This document shows, piece by piece, positions 1 through 5,846 of a stretch of DNA of 8,036 bases (the stretch's first letter is position 1; each line of letters begins with the position of its first letter). The position numbers and the translations under genes were made by a program. Source of the stretch: Actinomycetota bacterium (GTDB lineage: Bacteria; Actinomycetota; Acidimicrobiia; Acidimicrobiales; JAFATL01). A model generated the notes under the pieces. That model saw only the letters and a program-made list of their open reading frames with translations, was not told the DNA's origin and did not search any database. Location: the NCBI GenBank assembly GCA_019243975.1, contig JAFATL010000274.1:1-8036 (forward strand), in the 5' to 3' direction.

Positions 1-410
1 GGCTCGCCCGAGCGGGGCCGGTTGATCAGCTCGGCGTGGATCTGCAGGTACTCGGGCCCGCCGTCGGGGTCGGCCAGCTTCGAGGCCAAGGGCCGCACCA
101 AAGCACTGGCGAGCGCCCGCAGCCCAGCATCGGGACGGGCCTCGTACTCGTCGAGCATCGCGTGCCGGCGAGCATCGACCTCCGGGTAGTGCTTGTCGTT
201 GAGCGCCCGCACCACGCCGAGCCGGTCGCCGAAGTGGTACTGCACGGCCACGGCGTTGCGAGCGCCGGCCAGCCGGTTGATCTCACGCAGGCTCACGCCG
301 TCCACGCCCCGCTCGGCAAAGAGCTGCTCGGCGGCCGTCAGCAGCCGGGCCCGGGTCGAGTCGTCGACCGGGCCGCCTGACCCGTTGGGCTCGACATCAT
401 GCGCTCGCAC
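1..410 (-). CDS. TetR/AcrR-family transcriptional regulator, C-terminus cut by window edge
   Basis: This is a ligand-responsive DNA-binding repressor. About 136 codons are visible, and the C-terminal part, including most of the ligand-binding domain, lies beyond the left edge. The N-terminal domain is clear. A helix with LLTAAEQLFAERG (about residues 23-35) is followed by the helix-turn-helix GVSLREINRLAGARNAVAVQYHFGDR (split here: GVSLREIN, then RLAGARNAVA, then VQYHFGDR; about 38-63), which ends in the family's typical YHFG signature. The chosen start is GTG at 410-408. An in-frame TAG lies two codons upstream and no later ATG precedes the HTH. No Shine-Dalgarno is visible, so the message may be leaderless. 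The gene is divergent from the acyl-CoA dehydrogenase at 457, so local control of that gene and of itself is likely by analogy with FadR- and KstR-like regulators. The family call is firm; the target and ligand are inferred or unknown. Confidence 0.88.
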   Translation of the reverse strand, partial: MRAHDVEPNGSGGPVDDSTRARLLTAAEQLFAERGVDGVSLREINRLAGARNAVAVQYHFGDRLGVVRALNDKHYPEVDARRHAMLDEYEARPDAGLRALASALVRPLASKLADPDGGPEYLQIHAELINRPRSGE

Positions 411-416
411 CAGCTA

Positions 417-446
417 ATGATGCACTTGCATTCCCCACCGCGACAA
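417..446 (-). promoter_or_regulatory. Possible leaderless promoter of the TetR regulator
   Basis: Read on the minus strand, TTGTCG (446-441) and CATCAT (422-417) are separated by 18 bases. They resemble -35 and -10 hexamers, each matching 4 of 6 consensus bases, with A2 and T6 of the -10 kept. Six bases after the -10 comes the GTG start at 410, which is where transcription would be expected to begin. This fits a leaderless mRNA, common in actinobacteria, and explains the missing Shine-Dalgarno. The match is visual only, and the short gap makes chance hits easy. Confidence 0.33.
420..431. promoter_or_regulatory. Candidate TetR operator palindrome
   Basis: ATGCA-CT-TGCAT is a perfect inverted repeat with 5-bp arms and a 2-bp spacer. 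An overlapping outer pair, AATG (416-419) and CATT (429-432), adds dyad character. It sits in the 46-bp gap between the regulator and the acyl-CoA dehydrogenase and overlaps the proposed -10 of the regulator. It is AT-richer than its surroundings. Position and symmetry suggest an operator for the adjacent TetR protein, repressing both directions; this is inference, as no binding motif is known for this protein. Confidence 0.42.
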
Positions 447-451
447 GGAGG
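445..451 (+). promoter_or_regulatory. Strong ribosome binding site of the acyl-CoA dehydrogenase
   Basis: AAGGAGG lies 5 bases before the ATG at 457. It is a near-perfect anti-16S match and the strongest ribosome binding site seen in the window. It fixes the start codon of the downstream gene. Confidence 0.85.
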
Positions 452-456
452 CAGCG

Positions 457-1740
457 ATGGCGTGGGACTTCTCGACCGAGCCCGAGTTCCAGAAGAAGCT
501 CGACTGGGTCGCTGACTTCTGCGAGAACGAGATCGAGCCCCTCGACCTCGTCTTCCCCTACGCGGTCCGCTCGAAGGACCCCAAGATCAAGGCGCTGGTC
601 GACCCGCTCAAGCAGCAGGTCAAGGACCAGGGACTGTGGGCGCTGTTCCTCGACGAGGAACTTGGCGGCCCCGGCTTCGGCCAGCTCAAGCTGGCGCTGA
701 TCAACGAAATCCTCGGCAAGTACGGCTCCGCCCCCGCCATCTTCGGCACCGCCGCGCCCGACACCGGGAACATGGAGATGCTCGCCGCCTACGGCACCGA
801 GGAGCAGAAGGAGCGGTGGCTGTACCCGCTCATGAACCAGGAGATCTGGTCGGCGTACTCCATGACCGAGCCCCAGGGCGGCTCAGACCCGAACCTGTTC
901 AAGACCACCGCCGTCAAGGACGGCGACGAGTGGGTCATCAACGGCGAGAAGTGGTTCACCAGCGCCGGCCGCGCCGCCGACATCCTCTTCGTCATGTGCA
1001 CCAACGGCATGTTCGTGGTGCCCCGTGACACGCCCGGCGTCGAGATCCAGCCGTTCCCGTCGACGCACAACCACATCATCTACAAGGACGTGCGCGTCCC
1101 CCTCGACCACCTCCTCGGTCCCGAAGACGGCGCCAAGGTGCTGGCCCAGCGCCGGCTCGGCGGCGGCCGCATCCACCACGCCATGCGCACCATCGCCCAG
1201 TGCAAGAAGGCGTTCGACATGATGTGCGAGCGGGCCCTGAGCCGCGAGTCGCACGGCAAGATCATCGCCGAGCACCAGATGGTGCAGGAGGCGATCGCCG
1301 ACTCCTACGCCGAGATCAACATGCTGCGCCTGCTCGTGCTGTGGACGGCGTGGACCATCGACAACTCGAGCACCCAGGAGGCCCGCCGTCAGATCGCCGC
1401 GTGCAAGTACACGATGGCCAAGGTGCTCAAGGAGGTGTCGTTCCGGGCGCTGCACATCATGGGTTCGCTCGGCACCACCAACCTCACGCCCTTGCAGGCC
1501 ATGTACGCCGGCGCTCCCACCATGGGCTTGGCCGACGGTGCCGACGAGGTGCACAAGGTCACCGTCGCCCGCAGCGTGCTCAAGGACTACCGGCCCCACG
1601 AGGGTCTGTGGCCCACCGAGTACATCCCGGCCAAGCGGGCCAAGGCGCGCGAGAAGTACGCCGACCTGTTCGCCAGCGACCCGGACCTGCTGAAGTACGC
1701 CGACGCCATGGAGAAGTACATGGCGTCACGCGGCCACTGA
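457..1740 (+). CDS. Acyl-CoA dehydrogenase family protein (ACAD10/ACAD11-like)
   Basis: This flavoprotein is expected to oxidise an acyl-CoA to the 2-enoyl-CoA, or to act on a modified acyl-CoA, passing electrons to ETF. It has 427 residues, slightly long for the family. Visible motifs are the FAD/substrate signature YSMTEPQGGSDP (134-145), GEKWFTSAG (163-171), RIHHAMR (238-244) and the C-terminal flavin segment FRALHIMGSLGTTN (329-342). The region equivalent to the usual YEGT..IQ catalytic loop reads LADGADEVH (358-366), with Asp360 where most members have the catalytic Glu. RIHH and ADG.DEVH resemble the ACAD10/ACAD11 branch. The start is set by the AAGGAGG ribosome binding site. The gene is divergent from a TetR gene, its likely regulator, and ends in a hairpin shared with the convergent oxidoreductase gene. 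No neighbour is co-transcribed with it. The family is certain; the substrate is unknown. Confidence 0.93.
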   Translation: MAWDFSTEPEFQKKLDWVADFCENEIEPLDLVFPYAVRSKDPKIKALVDPLKQQVKDQGLWALFLDEELGGPGFGQLKLALINEILGKYGSAPAIFGTAAPDTGNMEMLAAYGTEEQKERWLYPLMNQEIWSAYSMTEPQGGSDPNLFKTTAVKDGDEWVINGEKWFTSAGRAADILFVMCTNGMFVVPRDTPGVEIQPFPSTHNHIIYKDVRVPLDHLLGPEDGAKVLAQRRLGGGRIHHAMRTIAQCKKAFDMMCERALSRESHGKIIAEHQMVQEAIADSYAEINMLRLLVLWTAWTIDNSSTQEARRQIAACKYTMAKVLKEVSFRALHIMGSLGTTNLTPLQAMYAGAPTMGLADGADEVHKVTVARSVLKDYRPHEGLWPTEYIPAKRAKAREKYADLFASDPDLLKYADAMEKYMASRGH

Positions 1741-1746
1741 GACGTC

Positions 1747-1793
1747 GCTTCTTTGCAGAAGCTTGCTCCATAGGCAAGGTTCTGCAAAGAAGC
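1747..1793. terminator. Bidirectional hairpin terminator between convergent genes
   Basis: GCTTCTTTGCAGAA (1747-1760) and TTCTGCAAAGAAGC (1780-1793) are a perfect 14-bp inverted repeat. Inside it, CTTGC (1762-1766) and GCAAG (1774-1778) extend the stem after one G/G mismatch, leaving a 7-base loop. It starts 6 bases after the stop at 1738-1740 and lies 4 bases from the stop of the oppositely oriented gene at 1798, so it can serve both transcripts. No T-run follows on either side, so it would be an I-shaped terminator of the sort reported in actinobacteria, or an mRNA 3'-end stabiliser. A copy of a dispersed palindromic repeat is the alternative. Confidence 0.72.
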
Positions 1794-1797
1794 CGGC

Positions 1798-2679
1798 TTA
1801 GGCGGTAATGACTCCCGCGCCGAACGCTTCGAGGGTCGCGGGCGCGGCGAAGTCGGTGAACCACAGGTAGACGCGCTCGACGCCTTGCACGTGAGCAGCG
1901 GCGAACGCGTCGCACAGCTCGGACGCGTCGCCGACGAGTGGCGCACTCCCCCGCATGCCACCAAAACGTCGCTCCGCCAGCGCGGCGGTCTCAGCCCGCG
2001 ACGACTCGTCGGCGACGAACGCCACGATCTGCTGCACCGAGGCGCGCGCCGGCGCCGCGCGCGATGCGCGCTCGGCCAGGTCGGCAGGCGGGTAGGTCGG
2101 CATGTTCCACCAGTCGGCGTAGCGCGACGCGAGCGCCACCACCTCGTCGCTGGTGCCGCCGATCACGATGGGGATGCGGGTCAGCGGTGCGGGCACCTGC
2201 TGCGCGCCCTGGAGCGAGTGGAACTCGCCCTCGAAGTCGACACGTTCCCCCGACCACAGCCGGGTGAGCACCTCGAGTGTCTCCCGCAGCCGGCGTATGC
2301 GTGCGGCCCGGCCCGGGTTGGCGACGCCGAAGGCGACGAACTCGGACGGCACCGAGCCCGCGCCGATGCCCAGTTCGAAACGTCCGCCCGAGGCGTGATC
2401 GAGGGTCACCGCTTGGCGGGCCAATACCGCGGGCTGGCGGAAGGCGTCACACAGGACCAGGTGGCTGATCGTGAGCGTCGACGTCGACGCGGCCAACCAC
2501 GTGGCCGCCGTCATGGCCTCGAGCAGGGGCTTGTCCTCGGCCAGCGGCGGCGCCAGATGGTCCATGAGGGCGATGCCCGTGAAGCCGGCTGATTCGGCGG
2601 CCCGGGCCCGCGTCACCAGGTCGTCCATCGTGAAGCGGAGCTGCGGGAGGAAGAGGAAGAACTGCGGCCCGGTCGCCAT
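1798..2679 (-). CDS. Luciferase-like monooxygenase / F420-dependent oxidoreductase (LLM class)
   Basis: This is a TIM-barrel flavin- or F420-dependent oxidoreductase of the bacterial luciferase-like superfamily, 293 residues, close to the usual single-domain length. The N-terminal strand is FFLFLPQLRFTMDDL (7-21), followed by AESAGFTGIALMDHLAPP (28-45). The cofactor-side segment is TLDHASGGRFELGIGAGS (92-109), and the late strand is IPIVIGGTSDEVVALASRYA (169-188). These match actinobacterial F420-type members better than FMN luciferases, but the cofactor cannot be proven by reading. The start at 2679 is chosen because the conserved fold begins just after it; an in-frame ATG at 2703 is possible, and the open frame further upstream is antisense to the crotonase gene. 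Neither start has a clear Shine-Dalgarno. The gene is divergent from the crotonase gene across a 43-bp gap, so it may serve the same pathway. The substrate is unknown. Confidence 0.87.
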   Translation of the reverse strand: MATGPQFFLFLPQLRFTMDDLVTRARAAESAGFTGIALMDHLAPPLAEDKPLLEAMTAATWLAASTSTLTISHLVLCDAFRQPAVLARQAVTLDHASGGRFELGIGAGSVPSEFVAFGVANPGRAARIRRLRETLEVLTRLWSGERVDFEGEFHSLQGAQQVPAPLTRIPIVIGGTSDEVVALASRYADWWNMPTYPPADLAERASRAAPARASVQQIVAFVADESSRAETAALAERRFGGMRGSAPLVGDASELCDAFAAAHVQGVERVYLWFTDFAAPATLEAFGAGVITA

Positions 2680-2722
2680 GAAGCAGGACTGTATTGGCGC
2701 CATCAGGTATGAAGGGGCCCCG
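2680..2722. promoter_or_regulatory. Short divergent intergenic region with a central palindrome
   Basis: The 43-bp gap between two divergent genes must hold or overlap their promoters. At its centre TGGCGCCA (2695-2702) is a perfect palindrome. It extends to an imperfect 14-bp dyad TATTGGC/GCCATCA (2692-2705) with two mismatched pairs. GAAGGGG (2711-2717) lies 5 bases before the plus-strand ATG and is the likely ribosome binding site for the crotonase. No convincing -35/-10 pair was seen in either direction. An operator role for the dyad is a guess from position; GC-rich 8-bp palindromes are common in such DNA. Confidence 0.35.
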
Positions 2723-3550
2723 ATGGCCGAGTACCAGACCCTGTTGTACGAGGAGCGCGACCACGTCGCCTGGGTGACGCTCAACCGCCCCGACGTGCAC
2801 AACGCGTTCAACAAGCAGATGCAGGCCGAGCTGTACGACGTGTGGCGCGGCCTGCGCCGCAACGACGACGTGCGTTCGATCGTCCTCACCGGCGCGGGCG
2901 ACGAGGCGTTCTGCACGGGCATCGACCGGGCCGAAGCCGTCGACTCCTACCTGGCCGATCCCGACGGTGACCGCCAGATCGGTCGCGTGTCCACGCCGTT
3001 CATGTACGACAGCCCCAGCCGCTTCATCTGCCCGAAGATGTGCGACCTGTGGAAGCCGGTCGTGGCGGCCGTGAACGGCATGGCCTGCGGCGGCGCCCTC
3101 TACATGCTGGGCGAGGTCGACATCATCATCGCGGCCGAGCACGCCACGTTCTTCGACCCGCACGTGTCGTACGGCATGGTGTCGGGCTACGAGTCCGTAT
3201 TCATCCTGCAGAAGCTGCCGCTGGGCGAGACGCTGCGGCTGGCGCTGATGGGCGCCAACGAACGCATGTCGGCGCAACGGGCCCATCAGGTCGGCCTGGT
3301 GTCGGAGGTCGTGCCCTTGGCCGACCTGCTCACACGGGCGGAGTGGATCGCCTCCCGCATCGCCGCGTCGGCACCGCTGGCGATCCAGGCCACCCTGCGC
3401 TCGGTGTGGATGGGCCACGACCAGACGCGCAAGGAGGCGCTCGAACTGGTGAACGCGTTCGTGTCGCTCGGCAGCAACTACGACAACATCGCCGCGGGCC
3501 AGCGCATGTTCCGCAAAGAGGACAAGCCGCCCGACTTCGAGGTGCGATGA
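2723..3550 (+). CDS. Crotonase-fold protein (enoyl-CoA hydratase/isomerase family) lacking both canonical catalytic Glu
   Basis: This is a 275-residue member of the crotonase superfamily, which handles CoA thioesters. TLNRPDVHNAFN (19-30), the first oxyanion-hole segment AFCTGID (62-68) and the second, AAVNGMACGGA (115-125), are all present. Aligned by eye to rat enoyl-CoA hydratase, the catalytic Glu144 position is Tyr127 (GGALYMLGEVDI) and the Glu164 position is His147 (FFDPHVSYGM). CoA binding and enolate stabilisation should therefore remain, but simple hydratase chemistry is doubtful. A His-dependent hydrolase, lyase or isomerase reaction is possible. The start is the ATG at 2723 with GAAGGGG 5 bases upstream; the frame is open further upstream (to 2471), but that part is antisense to the oxidoreductase gene and not crotonase-like. 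The stop overlaps the next gene's start in ATGA, indicating translational coupling. The family is certain; the reaction is unknown. Confidence 0.92.
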   Translation: MAEYQTLLYEERDHVAWVTLNRPDVHNAFNKQMQAELYDVWRGLRRNDDVRSIVLTGAGDEAFCTGIDRAEAVDSYLADPDGDRQIGRVSTPFMYDSPSRFICPKMCDLWKPVVAAVNGMACGGALYMLGEVDIIIAAEHATFFDPHVSYGMVSGYESVFILQKLPLGETLRLALMGANERMSAQRAHQVGLVSEVVPLADLLTRAEWIASRIAASAPLAIQATLRSVWMGHDQTRKEALELVNAFVSLGSNYDNIAAGQRMFRKEDKPPDFEVR

Positions 3551-4689
3551 CCTTTGCGCTGACGGCGGAGCGCCTCTTCGACGGTCACGAGCTGGTCGAC
3601 CACGCCGTCCTCGTCATCGACGGCGAAAAGATCGCCAGCGTCGGCACGTCCCCGCCCGAGGGCATGCAGGTGATCGACCTGGGCGACGCGACGCTCCTGC
3701 CCGGGCTGATCGACACCCACCAGCACCTCGTGTTCAACGGCGTCGGCACGCTCGAGGAGCAGGTGACCGACATCAGCGACGACGAACTCGCCGATCGGGC
3801 CCGGGAAAACGCCACCCGGGCCCTGCGCGCCGGTATCACGACCATCCGCGACCTCGGCGACCGTGACTTCGTGACCCTGCACCTCCGGGACGACCCCGAG
3901 CTGCCGACGATCCTCGCCGCCGGGCCGCCGATCACGCCCGAGGGCGGCCACTGCTGGTACCTGGGCGGCAGTTGCACCGGGGCCGACGGCCTCGTCGCCG
4001 CGGTCGAGGAGCGCAAGCGCCGCGGCTGCGACGTGGTGAAGATCATGGTGACCGGCGGCGCCCTCACGCCGACCTACCCGATGTGGAAGTCGCAGTTCTC
4101 GGCCGCCGAGGTGAAAACCGTCGTCGCCGCCGCTCACGAACGTGGCCTGCCGGTGGCGGCCCACTGCCACGGCATCGACGGGATCTGGGACGCCCTGACC
4201 GCCGAGGTCGACACCATCGAGCACTGCACGTACTTCACCGAGAGCGGCATGTCGGAACCCGACCAACGCCTCATCGCCGCCATCGCTGCGTCCGGCATCG
4301 TCGTCTCTGCCTCCTTGGGCCGCGACACGAGGTTCCAACCACCGCCCGTCATCGCCGCCAACTTCTCGACCATGGTCGGTGCCCTGGGCGAGCTGTGGCG
4401 CATGGGCGGCAAGATCTGCATCGGCACCGACGCGGGCATCGGTCCCGGCAAGCCGCACGACATCCTCCCGACCGCGGCCATGGACCTCGCCACCGCGGGC
4501 CTGACCCCACAGGAGATCCTCACCACCCTGACCGTGTCGGGCGCCAACGCCATCGGCCTCGGAAGCAGGAAGGGCCGGCTCCTGCCCGGCTACGACGCCG
4601 ACGTCCTGGCGGTCGACGGCAACCCGCTCGTCGACCCCGATGCGCTGCGCAACGTGCACGCCGTGTGGCGGCACGGAACGCTCGTCTAG
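3547..4689 (+). CDS. Metal-dependent amidohydrolase (imidazolonepropionase-like, COG1228 type)
   Basis: This is a 380-residue cytoplasmic amidohydrolase with a binuclear metal site. All expected ligands are visible: DTHQH (56-60, the HxH pair His58 and His60), the carbamylated-lysine candidate Lys165 in VVKIMVTGG (163-171), His206 in AAHCHG, His226 in TIEHC, and the catalytic Asp295 in GTDAG. The N-terminal small beta-sandwich (VLVIDGEKIASVG, 21-33) and the returning C-terminal strand (GRLLPGYDADVLAVDGNP, 343-360) are typical. Close relatives include Xaa-Pro dipeptidases and organophosphate-acting members, so an amide, ester or lactone substrate is likely, but the exact one is not readable. 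Its ATG at 3547 overlaps the crotonase stop, with GAGG at 3539-3542 as a modest ribosome binding site, so the two are co-translated. It ends tail to tail with the minus-strand acyl-CoA dehydrogenase, sharing CTAG, with no room for an intergenic terminator. Confidence 0.92.
   Translation: MTFALTAERLFDGHELVDHAVLVIDGEKIASVGTSPPEGMQVIDLGDATLLPGLIDTHQHLVFNGVGTLEEQVTDISDDELADRARENATRALRAGITTIRDLGDRDFVTLHLRDDPELPTILAAGPPITPEGGHCWYLGGSCTGADGLVAAVEERKRRGCDVVKIMVTGGALTPTYPMWKSQFSAAEVKTVVAAAHERGLPVAAHCHGIDGIWDALTAEVDTIEHCTYFTESGMSEPDQRLIAAIAASGIVVSASLGRDTRFQPPPVIAANFSTMVGALGELWRMGGKICIGTDAGIGPGKPHDILPTAAMDLATAGLTPQEILTTLTVSGANAIGLGSRKGRLLPGYDADVLAVDGNPLVDPDALRNVHAVWRHGTLV
4686..4689. other. Shared palindromic stop (CTAG) of two convergent operons
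   Basis: TAG on the plus strand (4687-4689) and TAG on the minus strand (4688-4686) are both read from the one palindrome CTAG, so the convergent amidohydrolase and acyl-CoA dehydrogenase genes overlap by 4 bp. Each transcript must run into the other's coding DNA before ending, which would give 3'-overlapping antisense RNA. I saw no obvious hairpin immediately around it. Confidence 0.9.
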
Positions 4690-5846
4690 CGGGGCAGTCC
4701 CAGCCCCCGCTGGGCGATGATCGTGCGCTGGATCTCGCTCGTGCCTGCGTACGTCGTGGTACCGGGTGAGAAGCGCAGGTAGTGCTCGACCCGCCCGCCG
4801 CCGGGCGCGGTGGGGTCGAGATAGCTGCGCAGGCCGTCGGGACCCATGAGCTCGACCACGTCCTCGGCGTGGCGCACCAAGGCCTCCGAGCTGAACAGCT
4901 TGGTCATCGGCCCTTCGATGTCGGGCGTCTCGCCGTGCTGCAGCAACGACGCGTTGCGCCGCTGCATGAGCAGCGAGATCTCCACCGCGGCTGCGCAGCG
5001 CGCCAACCGAGTGCGAACGTCGGGAGCATCGATGGGGCGTTCGCCCGTCTCGGGACTGGGCTGGCGGGCCCACGCTTCGGCTTCGTCGAGCATGCGGCCG
5101 ATGCGGGAGCCGAAGGCGGCCGAGTGCTCGTCGGCCAGGGCCACGGTCATGACCGTCCAGCCCTTGTCGACGTCGCCGATGCGCGCCGTGTCGCTTACGC
5201 GAACGTCGTTGAAGAACACGATGTTGGTCCGCTCGCCCGACAGCGTGTACACGGCCTGAATCTCGACGCCGGCCTGCTTCACCGGTACGAGAAACACGGT
5301 GAGGCCCTTGTGCTTGGGCACCTCGGTATTCGTACGGGTGAGCAGGAACACGTAGTCGGCGATGTGGGCGTTGGTCGTGAACATCTTCTGCCCGCTGATC
5401 ACCCACTCCTCGCCGTCGCGCACTGCGCGGCAGCGCGCCGCGGCCACGTCGGAACCCGACTCGGGCTCGGTGAAGCCGAGCGCCATGATGATCTCGCCGT
5501 TCATCGCCTTGGGGACGATGTCGGCGCGCTGCTCCGGTGTCCCGACGCGCGCGACGACGCGAGCGATGTTCATCGTGACGCCGGGCCCGTACGTCGGTGC
5601 CTCGGCGCGCGTCAGCTCCTCGTGGAGGGTGACCATTTCCAGCGGGCTCAGGCCTGAGCCGCCCTCTTCCTCGGACCAGCCGGCCGCCAGCCACCCGCGC
5701 TCGACGACCGCCTCGGTGTACTCGGGGTCGTACGACGTGCCCGACCGGTACAGGGCTTCTTCCCGCTCGGGCGTCATGAAGCCGTCGAGGAACTCGCGCA
5801 CGTCGCCCCGCAGCGCATCGCTCTTGTCGCCCAGGCGAAAGTCCAT
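4686..5846 (-). CDS. Acyl-CoA dehydrogenase, full-length subunit (FadE-type)
   Basis: This is a 386-residue flavoprotein dehydrogenase that would form an enoyl-CoA and pass electrons to ETF. It has the helical N-terminal domain, then GFTEPESGSD (124-133), GQKMFTTNAHIADYVFLLTR (152-171), NDVRVSD (213-219) and the C-terminal TYAGTSEIQRTIIAQRGLG (365-383). In the catalytic loop the usual YEGTSEIQ is YAGTSEIQ, so the Glu is Ala367. Glu240 in VALADEHSAAFG lies in the helix that supplies the base in isovaleryl- and long-chain acyl-CoA dehydrogenases and is a reasonable replacement (alignment by eye). The ATG at 5846 overlaps the stop of the preceding gene as TGATG, with a weak AAGG about 10 bases upstream, so translation is probably coupled. 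The preceding gene is a short degenerate dehydrogenase, and together they look like the alpha and beta chains of an alpha2beta2 enzyme of the type known for mycobacterial steroid FadE pairs. The substrate is unknown. Confidence 0.93.
   Translation of the reverse strand: MDFRLGDKSDALRGDVREFLDGFMTPEREEALYRSGTSYDPEYTEAVVERGWLAAGWSEEEGGSGLSPLEMVTLHEELTRAEAPTYGPGVTMNIARVVARVGTPEQRADIVPKAMNGEIIMALGFTEPESGSDVAAARCRAVRDGEEWVISGQKMFTTNAHIADYVFLLTRTNTEVPKHKGLTVFLVPVKQAGVEIQAVYTLSGERTNIVFFNDVRVSDTARIGDVDKGWTVMTVALADEHSAAFGSRIGRMLDEAEAWARQPSPETGERPIDAPDVRTRLARCAAAVEISLLMQRRNASLLQHGETPDIEGPMTKLFSSEALVRHAEDVVELMGPDGLRSYLDPTAPGGGRVEHYLRFSPGTTTYAGTSEIQRTIIAQRGLGLPR

Noticed and set aside
36..380. Plus-strand open frame over the TetR gene
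   Set aside because: The minus-strand frame gives an unmistakable TetR helix-turn-helix; the plus-strand product has no recognisable motif.
391..421. TCGACA and AATGAT as a plus-strand promoter for the acyl-CoA dehydrogenase
   Set aside because: The -35 match is fair, but the -10 lacks the first T and the spacing is 19 bases. It is too weak to call a promoter.
883..1599. 238-codon open frame antisense to the first acyl-CoA dehydrogenase
   Set aside because: The His/Gly/Val-rich translation shows no recognisable fold and mirrors the third-position GC bias of the real gene opposite.
2714..2721. GGGGCCCC palindrome just before the crotonase ATG
   Set aside because: It has no loop, so it cannot fold as a hairpin, and it overlaps the ribosome binding site. 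A GC-rich 8-mer palindrome is expected by chance here.
2471..2722. 84-codon N-terminal extension of the crotonase frame
   Set aside because: It is wholly antisense to the oxidoreductase gene except for the short gap. The crotonase fold begins right after the ATG at 2723, which has a ribosome binding site.
2680..2922. 81-codon N-terminal extension of the luciferase-like protein
   Set aside because: It is antisense to the crotonase gene. The luciferase-like fold starts a few residues after the ATG at 2679. Only the ATG at 2703 remains a possible alternative.
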